Origin: Aeromicrobium sp.
GTDB taxonomy: Bacteria; Actinomycetota; Actinomycetes; Propionibacteriales; Nocardioidaceae
Assembly: GCA_023254755.1 (NCBI GenBank)
Contig: JALRKU010000300.1
Span: 1-13,795 of the forward strand
Direction of reading: 5' to 3'
Length of the DNA stretch: 13,795 bases
The position numbers were made by a program, and so were the translations under genes. The notes under the pieces are model-generated. The model saw only the letters and a program-made list of their open reading frames with translations, ran no database searches and had not been told where the DNA came from. This document shows positions 7,251 through 13,282 of this stretch, one piece after another (position 1 is the stretch's first letter; every line of letters starts with the position of its first letter).

Positions 7251-7257
7251 CGACGTC

Positions 7258-8682
7258 ATGACCGAGCTTCACGACCTCGACGCCCACGACCAGGCGGCGG
7301 CCCTGCGCCGACGCGAGATCACCTCGGTCGAGCTCGTCCGGCACCATCTCGACCGCGTGGAGCGGATCGGTCCCGGACTCGGAGCGTTCGTCACCGTGAC
7401 GCCCGACCGTGCCCTCGCCCGCGCCGCCGAGGCCGACCGCCGGCTGGCGGCTGGTGACGACGCGCCCTTCCTCGGGGTCCCGACCGCGTTCAAGGACCTG
7501 ACCTCGACCGCCGGCGTCGTGACCACGATGGGGTCGGTGCTGCTGCGGGACCAGGTGCCCGAGGTCGACGCGCACGTCGTGACGCTGGTCGAGCGGGCGG
7601 GCTTCGTGAGTGTCGGCAAGACAAACACGCCCGAGTTCGGCCTGTCGTCCTACACCGACAACGACGTCGTGGGCCCGGCCCGCACGCCGTGGGACACCGG
7701 GCGCAACGCCGGCGGGTCCAGCGGTGGCGCCGCCGCGGCCGTCGCGGCCCGACTGCTTCCCCTGGCTCCCGGCAGCGACGGCGGCGGGTCCATCCGCATC
7801 CCGTCGAGCGCGTGCGGAGTGTTCGGGATGAAGCCGAGTCGTGGCCGGGTCAGCTCCGGCCCCCTCGGCACCGACTGGACCGGCCTGGCGGTCGACGGGC
7901 CGATCGCCCGCACGGTCCGCGACGCCGCTGCCCTGCTCGACGTGCTGGCGGTGCCGATGCCGGGCGACGTGCGCCCGCTCCCGCGGCCGCTCACGCCGTT
8001 CCGCGACGCGATCGGTCGCGACCCCGGCCGCCTGCGCATCGCCCGCTGGTCCACCACCCACCTTCCGGGCGTCGACCCGGAGCCCGAGGCGGTCGAGGCG
8101 TGGGAGCGCGCGAGCCGGCTGCTCGAGTCGCTGGGCCACGAGGTGGTCGACGTCGCCAACCCGTTCCCGCGCGAGCTCGAGACGCAGTTCAACGTGGTGT
8201 GGTCCAGCGGGATCGCGGCGGCACCCGTCCCGCCCGAGGCCGAGCCGCTCCTGCGGACCAACACCCGCTACTGGCGGGACCGCGGTCGGGCCGCCACGGC
8301 GGTCGAGCTGGCCGCCGCGATGTCCTACCTCGAGCTCACGACGCGTCAGGTCGTCACTGACCTGCTGCCGTTCGACGCGATGCTCACCCCCACCCTCGGA
8401 CGCACCGCGCAGCCGGTCGAGTGGTTCAACGAGTCCGGCGATCCGCTCGAGGACCACCACCGCGAGCTGATGTTCACGCCCTACACCGCGCTGGTCAACA
8501 TGTCGGGCCAGCCCGCCGCGAGTCTGCCGCTGCACTGGACCGAGCCGACGGCCGACCGCCCCGAGCTGCCGGTCGGGGTCATGCTCGCGAGCCACCCGGG
8601 ACGCGACGACCTGCTGCTCAGCCTGTGCGCCCAGGTCGAGTCCGCGGCGCCGTGGATCGACCGGGTGCCGCCGGTCGGGTGA
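7258..8682 (+). CDS. Amidase-signature family amidase
   Basis: This 474-residue protein is a cytoplasmic hydrolase with no signal peptide. The Ser-cisSer-Lys triad is complete. Lys79 lies in TAFKDL, the cis-Ser is Ser154 in the signature GGSSGGAAAA, and nucleophile Ser178 lies in GSDGGGSIRIPSS. Spacings of 75 and 24 residues equal those between the triad residues of fatty acid amide hydrolase. Members cleave carboxamides to acid and ammonia or amine. GatA function is unlikely because no gatB or gatC is adjacent. The substrate cannot be told; aryl or alkyl amides, nitrile-derived amides and 6-aminohexanoate oligomers are all known substrates in this family. The gene stands alone and ends 3 bases before the stop of the convergent methionine aminopeptidase gene. 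Confidence 0.92.
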   Translation: MTELHDLDAHDQAAALRRREITSVELVRHHLDRVERIGPGLGAFVTVTPDRALARAAEADRRLAAGDDAPFLGVPTAFKDLTSTAGVVTTMGSVLLRDQVPEVDAHVVTLVERAGFVSVGKTNTPEFGLSSYTDNDVVGPARTPWDTGRNAGGSSGGAAAAVAARLLPLAPGSDGGGSIRIPSSACGVFGMKPSRGRVSSGPLGTDWTGLAVDGPIARTVRDAAALLDVLAVPMPGDVRPLPRPLTPFRDAIGRDPGRLRIARWSTTHLPGVDPEPEAVEAWERASRLLESLGHEVVDVANPFPRELETQFNVVWSSGIAAAPVPPEAEPLLRTNTRYWRDRGRAATAVELAAAMSYLELTTRQVVTDLLPFDAMLTPTLGRTAQPVEWFNESGDPLEDHHRELMFTPYTALVNMSGQPAASLPLHWTEPTADRPELPVGVMLASHPGRDDLLLSLCAQVESAAPWIDRVPPVG

Positions 8683-8685
8683 GTC

Positions 8686-9462
8686 TCAGAGGCCGCTGCG
8701 GTCCGTCATGACGATGGGCTCGCCGTCGGTGATCGCGACCGTGTGCTCGACGTGGGCGCCTCGCGACCCGTCCGCGCTGCGGATGGTCCAGCCGTCGGGG
8801 TCCATCACGATCTCGTCGGTCGAGTGCAGGAACCACGGCTCGATGGCGATGACGAGGCCCGGCTTGAGCGGGAAGCCGCGACCGGGACGGCCGTCGTTGG
8901 CGATGTGCGGGTCGCCGTGCATCGTGCGACCCACGCCGTGGCCGCCGAACTGCGTGTTGACCCGCAGGCCGTGCGCCCGGGCGACCTCACCGATGGCGTG
9001 CGAGACGTCGCCGGTCTTGTTGCCGCCGCGAGCCGCCGCGATGCCGGCCTCGAGCGCCTCGGTCGTGACGTCGATGAGGGTCAGGTCCTCCTGCCGCGGG
9101 GTGCCGACGACGACGCTGACCGCCGAGTCGCACACCCAGCCGTCGACCGAGCAGGCGAAGTCGAGGCTCAGCAGGTCGCCGTCCTTCAGCCGGTAGTCGT
9201 GCGGCAGGCCGTGCAGCACGCCGTCGTTGACCGACGTGCAGATGACCTTGCCGAACGGCATGGCGCCGAAGGACGGGTGGTAGTCGATGTAGCAGGACTC
9301 GGCGCCGCGGTCGCGGATCATCCGGTGGGCCAGGGCGTCGAGCTCGAGCAGGTTGACGCCGACGTCGGCGGCCGCCGCGGTCGCCGTGAGCACCTCGGCG
9401 ACGAAGCGGCCTGCGGGCCGCATCTCGTCGATCTGGGTGGGGGTCAGGATCTCGATCGCCAT
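8686..9462 (-). CDS. map: Type I methionine aminopeptidase
   Basis: The enzyme has 258 residues and removes the initiator methionine from new proteins. The five metal ligands are visible: Asp101 and Asp112 (SLDFACSVDGWVCDSA), His175 (FGGHGVG), Glu208 (AIEPW) and Glu239 (HVEHT). His84 (GVLHG) and Cys75 (CTSVND) are the usual pocket residues of type I enzymes. No N-terminal zinc-finger or proline-rich extension is present. It stands outside the ribosomal protein operon where one actinobacterial map copy usually sits, so it is probably an additional copy. The ATG at 9462 was chosen because the family conserves an N-terminus near MAIEILTPTQIDEMRPAGR. A TACCCT hexamer 9 bases upstream suggests a nearly leaderless transcript. 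It is divergent from the SGNH hydrolase gene. Confidence 0.95.
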   Translation of the reverse strand: MAIEILTPTQIDEMRPAGRFVAEVLTATAAAADVGVNLLELDALAHRMIRDRGAESCYIDYHPSFGAMPFGKVICTSVNDGVLHGLPHDYRLKDGDLLSLDFACSVDGWVCDSAVSVVVGTPRQEDLTLIDVTTEALEAGIAAARGGNKTGDVSHAIGEVARAHGLRVNTQFGGHGVGRTMHGDPHIANDGRPGRGFPLKPGLVIAIEPWFLHSTDEIVMDPDGWTIRSADGSRGAHVEHTVAITDGEPIVMTDRSGL

Positions 9463-9471
9463 GGTGCGACC

Positions 9472-9477
9472 AGGGTA
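9472..9477 (-). promoter_or_regulatory. Putative -10 element of map
   Basis: Read on the minus strand the hexamer is TACCCT, fitting TANNNT. It is 9 bases from the ATG at 9462, leaving an untranslated leader of only a few bases and no room for a Shine-Dalgarno. Confidence 0.45.
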
Positions 9478-9478
9478 C

Positions 9479-9496
9479 GGCCCGCATCGGCGGGCC
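9479..9496. repeat. Perfect inverted repeat in the map/SGNH divergent promoter
   Basis: GGCCCGC and GCGGGCC are separated by ATCG, giving perfect 7-bp arms. The repeat begins one base upstream of the map -10 and lies near the expected -35 of the SGNH hydrolase gene. It could be an operator for both promoters. It is GC-only in its arms, so chance is a real alternative. Confidence 0.45.
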
Positions 9497-9514
9497 GATC
9501 CGGGAGTCGTCCGG

Positions 9515-9520
9515 TTCAAT
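9515..9520 (+). promoter_or_regulatory. Weak putative -10 element of the SGNH hydrolase gene
   Basis: TTCAAT is the most AT-rich hexamer in the 65-base divergent region and lies 7 bases before the GTG start at 9528. No Shine-Dalgarno is visible. The match to TANNNT is incomplete at the second position. Confidence 0.3.
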
Positions 9521-9527
9521 CGGTGCC

Positions 9528-10193
9528 GTGACGTTCGACTACTCGAACCTGAGCGGCCGCGAGCCCGGTCTGTTCCTTCGCACGGCGTCGGCGCTCTCGC
9601 GCGGGGTGCGCGACGTGCAGGCGCAGGTGAATCCGTACGCGCAGTGGTGGCAGGACCAGAACCGGCGCGCACTCGACGGCGAGGGTCCGTTGTGGGTGGC
9701 GCTCGGCGACTCGATGACCCAGGGCATCGGCGCCTCGGCGCCCGACCGGGGGTGGGTCGGGCAGCTGATGCCGCGGCTGCGGCACCGCGTCGTCAACCTC
9801 TCGGTGTCGGGCGGACTGATCCGCGACGTGGTGGACCGCCAGGTCCCGGCCCTGCTGGGGCTCGGGGTCCGGCCGGATCTCGTGACCGTGATGATCGGCA
9901 GCAACGACCTGTTCAACCGTCGCCAGCGCCACCTGGTCGAGCAGCACGTGACCGAGCTGGTCGACGCACTGCCGGACGGCACCGTGGTCGCGACGCTGCC
10001 GCAACCCCGCGCCGCGGCCCAGGCGTTCAACGAGGCGATCGCGTCCGCCGGACGGTTCCGGCTCGCCGAGTTCCGCGACCCGCGCCTCCGCTCGTGGTCG
10101 GGCCGGCTGGCGGCCGACCGGTTCCACCCGAACGACCGCGGCTACGCGGGCATGGCCACGATCATGGGCGAGGCCGTCGGGGCCGTCGACTGA
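9528..10193 (+). CDS. SGNH/GDSL-family hydrolase (esterase or lipase)
   Basis: The protein has 221 residues and no signal peptide, so it is predicted to be cytoplasmic. All four SGNH blocks are present: block I ALGDSMTQG with nucleophile Ser62, block II NLSVSGG (Gly95), block III IGSND (Asn126) and block V DRFHPNDRGY with Asp197 and His200. An N-terminal extension of about 50 residues, including NPYAQWWQDQNRRALDG, precedes the catalytic core. The family deacylates esters, lipids or acylated sugars; the substrate is not evident. The start is GTG at 9528 (MTFDYSN). The gene is transcribed alone, divergent from map and convergent with a small lipoprotein gene. Its last codons and stop form half of a 22-bp perfect palindrome. 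Confidence 0.92.
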   Translation: MTFDYSNLSGREPGLFLRTASALSRGVRDVQAQVNPYAQWWQDQNRRALDGEGPLWVALGDSMTQGIGASAPDRGWVGQLMPRLRHRVVNLSVSGGLIRDVVDRQVPALLGLGVRPDLVTVMIGSNDLFNRRQRHLVEQHVTELVDALPDGTVVATLPQPRAAAQAFNEAIASAGRFRLAEFRDPRLRSWSGRLAADRFHPNDRGYAGMATIMGEAVGAVD

Positions 10194-10205
10194 CGTCAGT
10201 CGACG
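10184..10205. repeat. Perfect 22-bp palindrome across two convergent stop codons
   Basis: Each half reads CGTCGACTGAC toward the centre, with no unpaired centre base. Both TGA stops, of the SGNH hydrolase (10191-10193) and of the small lipoprotein (10198-10196 on the minus strand), lie inside it, and both proteins therefore end in Val-Asp. In either transcript it can form a 9-bp stem with an ACGT loop. It is probably a bidirectional terminator or RNA end-protecting hairpin. No U-tract follows. Confidence 0.7.
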
Positions 10206-10636
10206 CAGCCCCCCGAGCCGCCCACGACGGCGTTGCCCACGGCCTCGTTGACGCGCACCCCCACGGTCGACGACCCCTTGAGGAACCGGGTGCTGACGCT
10301 GTCGCCGTTCGCGGCGTCGCGGCGGACGGTCCACCCGTCGGCGGCGTAGCGGTCGGCGATCTCGCCCCGCACCCGGTCGAGCGTGCCCGCCTCGATCGGC
10401 ACGTGCACGATGTACACCGGCTCGAGCGACTCGCGGTCGCCCGGCTCGCACGGGATCAGCTCGTCCTGCTTGACCTCGGGCCGTGTGCCCAGCAGCGCGG
10501 CCAGCGCGTCGACGGTCGCCCGCACCTCGACCGCGCGGTCGGCGGCTCGTTCCTTGACACCCATCTCGCCCTCCTGCCCTCCGTCACATGCCGTGACGAC
10601 CATCAGCGCCGCGACGGCGACCACGACCGCCCTCAC
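10196..10636 (-). CDS. Small lipoprotein coupled to the DUF1023 hydrolase
   Basis: The protein has 146 residues. A hydrophobic signal (MRAVVVAVAALMVVTAC) ends in the lipobox VTAC with Cys17. The mature part has a helical segment (about 27-52), a strand pair around PVYIVHVPIE, a helix (about 84-100) and further strands. Cys63 and Cys144 could form a disulfide. I do not recognise the family. The start is GTG at 10636, because it makes a GTGA overlap with the stop of the upstream hydrolase and has AGGGGA 4 bases upstream; an ATG at 10654 is possible but lacks this. The strict coupling suggests the two proteins are made in a set ratio and may bind each other. It would be anchored outside the cytoplasmic membrane. 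Confidence 0.85.
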   Translation of the reverse strand: MRAVVVAVAALMVVTACDGGQEGEMGVKERAADRAVEVRATVDALAALLGTRPEVKQDELIPCEPGDRESLEPVYIVHVPIEAGTLDRVRGEIADRYAADGWTVRRDAANGDSVSTRFLKGSSTVGVRVNEAVGNAVVGGSGGCVD

Positions 10637-12381
10637 CGGGTCCCCTGCGACCATCGCTTGCCCACACCGGTGACCGAGACGGTGCTGCCGTCATCCTCCC
10701 AGCCGACGACCTCCAGGTCGCCCAGGAGGCCGGGGCCGTCGAGCTCGACGATCGGGGTCCGATAGGTCTCGACCAGGCCGCCGGTGAAGACGCCGTACAT
10801 CGCGTTCCACGCGTCGCTCTCGTAGACGAACACCCCGCTGTGCGACCCGTCGCCGTGGATCGGTCGGTTGCTGCGGTCGTCGTCGCCGAGATCGGGGTAG
10901 TCGCCCGTGTGCAGCCTCGTCGTGCCGTCGAACTCGTCGGGGTCGGCCCCGTGCCCGAGGCCGAGCGCACCGTTGCCCTGGGCGTACGCGATGAAGTCGC
11001 CGGGCGCCGTCATCGAGAACCGCCGGACGTCGTCCTGCGACGCCGGCAGGTCGCCGGGCGAGTCGATGCCGTAGCCGGTGCCGGCGGACTCGATGTGCAG
11101 GACGCGATCGGCCCGCAGCCCGTACGCCTCGGCGGTGCCCACCACCGCACCTCCGTACGAGTGGCCGGCGTAGGTGGTCTGCACGTCGTTGCCCGCCGCG
11201 GCCGAGTGCTCGATCTCCTGGTCGACCGCGTACGAGAACCTCTCCAGCAGCGGCGCCAGCGTCGTGGCCTTCTCCGGACTGGCGGCGTCCACGTCGTCGG
11301 GCAGGTCGCCGCCGATCCACGAGATCATCGCGAGCGAGCCGTCCTCGGTGGCGTTGACGAAGGTGCGGGAGCGGGCCGCCGTGCCGTCGAAGTTGTTCAG
11401 CCGGTTGCCCGTCCCGGGGACGAGCACCCCCACGTTGCGCGTGTCGCCGTCGATGTCGCCGTGCAGCTCGGCGATGCGGCCGTCGTGGTTGCCCACGGGG
11501 TTGAACAGGATGATCTGCCGGTCGTCGGCGAGGATCGACTCGTACAGCTCGATCAGCTCCTCCTTGTCGGCGATCGGCTGCTCGAGGTCGTCGTTGTTGC
11601 GCCCGAAGAGGTCCCAGTCGTGCTGGTTCCCCTCGTGCTGCGCCTCCATCGACTCCAGGTGCTCCCGGGCTGCCGCGAGCTCGGCGACCACGTGGATCTG
11701 GTTGGCGTCGGCGCGGTACTCGAACGGCACCCCGTCCATGTTCCCGACCTGCCGGGGGAACATCATCGCCAGGATCTGGGCGTCGTCGGGCGAGAGCGAC
11801 TCGAACAGGGCGCGCGCCTCGTCCATCCGGGCGTAGGGTCCCGGCTCGTCGCGGGCGCCGTACAGCTGCGCCAGGACACCCTCGGGCCCGGTCGCGCCGT
11901 CGCGGGGAGGCGTGGTGCTGAGCTCGTCGGCGACCCCGGGATGGTCGACCAGGAACGACCTGAGCTGGTCAGGTGTCCACCGTCCCGACCCCGGGGGCAG
12001 GTCCCGGCCGACCGACGCGAAGGTGAGCACCAGGGCCGCGACGTCGGCCGGTTCGAGGTCCTCGAACGCGTCGAGGTAGGCGGGTCCGTAGGCGTCGGAC
12101 AGGTAGCGCTCGAGGGCCTCGGTGGGAGCGAGGTCGCCCAGCGGCACCGTCGCGTAGCCGTCGGCGTCGACGTCGAGCAGCAGGGCCAGGGTGGCCAGGT
12201 TCGTCAGCTCGACGGCCTGCTCCCGCATCCAGGCGACCGGCTCACCCACCTGGATCGACACGCCGACCTCGGCCGGCACCAGCATCGCGACCGCGGCGGC
12301 GTCCGCCTCGACCGTGTCGGCGAGGACCCGCAGGTCCGCGACCGCACTCAGCAGCGGCTCGTGCCTGACCGTGACCACCAT
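10633..12381 (-). CDS. DUF1023 alpha/beta hydrolase
   Basis: The protein has 582 residues. The C-terminal half (about 285-545) is a DUF1023-type alpha/beta hydrolase. An oxyanion-region strand with VLVPGTGNRL (319-328) precedes the nucleophile elbow GHSYGG (Ser408), and a late HSGVF gives the likely catalytic His514. Asp461 in MTAPGDF is a possible acid. The N-terminal 280 residues are mostly helical, with a charged helix around 230-285, and contain no clear WXG motif although DUF1023 proteins often follow WXG100-like regions. There is no Sec signal peptide. The ATG at 12381 is chosen for GGGGGG 4 bases upstream; an in-frame ATG at 12414 would add 11 residues. It is first in a unit with a lipoprotein gene. 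The substrate is unknown; lipid or ester cleavage is the family expectation. Confidence 0.88.
   Translation of the reverse strand: MVVTVRHEPLLSAVADLRVLADTVEADAAAVAMLVPAEVGVSIQVGEPVAWMREQAVELTNLATLALLLDVDADGYATVPLGDLAPTEALERYLSDAYGPAYLDAFEDLEPADVAALVLTFASVGRDLPPGSGRWTPDQLRSFLVDHPGVADELSTTPPRDGATGPEGVLAQLYGARDEPGPYARMDEARALFESLSPDDAQILAMMFPRQVGNMDGVPFEYRADANQIHVVAELAAAREHLESMEAQHEGNQHDWDLFGRNNDDLEQPIADKEELIELYESILADDRQIILFNPVGNHDGRIAELHGDIDGDTRNVGVLVPGTGNRLNNFDGTAARSRTFVNATEDGSLAMISWIGGDLPDDVDAASPEKATTLAPLLERFSYAVDQEIEHSAAAGNDVQTTYAGHSYGGAVVGTAEAYGLRADRVLHIESAGTGYGIDSPGDLPASQDDVRRFSMTAPGDFIAYAQGNGALGLGHGADPDEFDGTTRLHTGDYPDLGDDDRSNRPIHGDGSHSGVFVYESDAWNAMYGVFTGGLVETYRTPIVELDGPGLLGDLEVVGWEDDGSTVSVTGVGKRWSQGTR
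10641..10646 (-). promoter_or_regulatory. Shine-Dalgarno AGGGGA of the small lipoprotein
   Basis: AGGGGA on the minus strand lies 4 bases before the GTG at 10636 and inside the last codons of the DUF1023 gene. It decides the lipoprotein start and supports reinitiation at the GTGA overlap. Confidence 0.65.
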
Positions 12382-12425
12382 CGCGCCCCCCAGCGCCCGA
12401 CTGCAGCCATCCAACCACGAGATGG

Positions 12426-12447
12426 TCCCGCCGCGGGATCGGCGGGA
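12426..12447 (-). terminator. Hairpin after the SDR gene
   Basis: TCCCGCCG and CGGCGGGA form a perfect 8-bp stem with a 6-base loop. It begins 22 bases after the SDR stop on the minus strand and ends 44 bases before the DUF1023 start. It has no U-tract. It probably ends the acyl-CoA dehydrogenase/SDR transcript, or acts as an attenuator ahead of the DUF1023 gene. Confidence 0.5.
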
Positions 12448-12469
12448 GACGGCCCGCTCGCGACCGGCG

Positions 12470-13282
12470 TCAGCTCTCGAGCGTGCGGCGGTAGCGCTGC
12501 ATGCCCGACAACCAGCGATCGGGATCGGAGGCCTTCTGCGCCCACATCGTCGCGACCTGCTCGTGCGGCAGGGCGAGGAAGCGGCCCTCGACGATCGCGT
12601 CGAGCAGCACGTCGGCCACGTCGAGCGGATCCATCATGTCGCCCGCTGTCGACACCGAGCCGTGCGCGACGCCCGCCTCGCCGTCGGCGACGTCGCCGTT
12701 CTCGGTCATCGGCGTGCGCACACCCATCGGACACAGCGCCGCGACCTGGACGCCGCGGTCGCCGTACGTCGCGGCCAGCCACTCCGCGAAGCCCACCGCC
12801 GCGTGCTTGGAGGTGGCGTACGTCGGCGAGCCGAGCTGCGTGAGGAGGCCGGCGGCCGAGGCCGTCACCGCGAAGCACGCGGACGTGCCGGACTCCAGCC
12901 AGCGAGGCACGAGCAGCCTGGCGGCCCGCACGTGCGCCAGCACGTTGACGTCGAGGATCGACGCCCAGTCGTCGTCGGTCGCGTCCAGCCCGAAGCCGCG
13001 GAAGATGCCCGCGTTGGCCACGAAGAGGGACGGGAGCCCGCCGGGGACCTGGGCCAGCACGGACTCGATGCCGTCGGTCGTGGTCGCGTCGGCCACGACC
13101 CACGCGACCCGGTCGGTGCCGTGCTGCCCCGCCAGGTCCTCGCCCGTGCGGGCCAGGCGGTCGGCGTCGACGTCGGTGAGCACGACGTGGGCGGCGCCGC
13201 GGCCCAGCAGCCGCTCGGCGACGGCCGCCCCGATGCCACCCGCTGCGCCCGTGACGACTCCGGTCGCGCCGTCGAGGTTCAC
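12470..13282 (-). CDS. Short-chain dehydrogenase/reductase (SDR)
   Basis: This 270-residue NAD(P)-dependent oxidoreductase has the classical SDR pattern. The cofactor-binding turn is TGAAGGIG (11-18), and the adenine-ring Asp lies in VADAT (residue 65). NAG is at 90-92, with Asn113, Ser142, Tyr155 and Lys159 (YATSK) as the catalytic tetrad. An acidic residue after the second strand (LTDVDADR, Asp37) favours NAD over NADP. The start is GTG at 13282, giving a GTGA overlap with the stop of the acyl-CoA dehydrogenase; longer in-frame extensions would run through that gene. It probably oxidises or reduces a hydroxy- or keto-acyl intermediate of the same pathway. The substrate is not readable from sequence. 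Confidence 0.92.
   Translation of the reverse strand: MNLDGATGVVTGAAGGIGAAVAERLLGRGAAHVVLTDVDADRLARTGEDLAGQHGTDRVAWVVADATTTDGIESVLAQVPGGLPSLFVANAGIFRGFGLDATDDDWASILDVNVLAHVRAARLLVPRWLESGTSACFAVTASAAGLLTQLGSPTYATSKHAAVGFAEWLAATYGDRGVQVAALCPMGVRTPMTENGDVADGEAGVAHGSVSTAGDMMDPLDVADVLLDAIVEGRFLALPHEQVATMWAQKASDPDRWLSGMQRYRRTLES

Noticed and set aside
7226..7254. GTCGA and TCGAC arms upstream of the amidase
   Set aside because: The arms are five bases long, 19 bases apart and made of a tetramer (TCGA) that is very common in this sequence.
7210..8595. A 461-codon open minus-strand frame opposite the amidase
   Set aside because: The plus-strand amidase has the full catalytic triad at correct spacing, so this is a shadow of its codon bias.
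8680..8688. Small palindrome TGAGTCTCA at the amidase/map convergent junction
   Set aside because: Most of its symmetry comes from the facing TGA stop codons; only one further base pair is added, so it is not evidence of a terminator.
9463..9672. N-terminal extension of map by 70 residues from a start at 9672
   Set aside because: It would overlap the SGNH hydrolase gene, is Arg/Ala/Thr-rich without family similarity, and the conserved family N-terminus begins at 9462.
12382..12414. Upstream ATG at 12414 for the DUF1023 gene
   Set aside because: It lacks a Shine-Dalgarno and adds MDGCSRALGGA, which looks untranslated; the ATG at 12381 has GGGGGG at good spacing. It is not fully excluded.
10840..12843. 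A 667-codon open plus-strand frame opposite the DUF1023 and SDR genes
   Set aside because: It crosses two well-supported genes and a hairpin, and its product is repetitive Arg/Val/Gly-rich without motifs.
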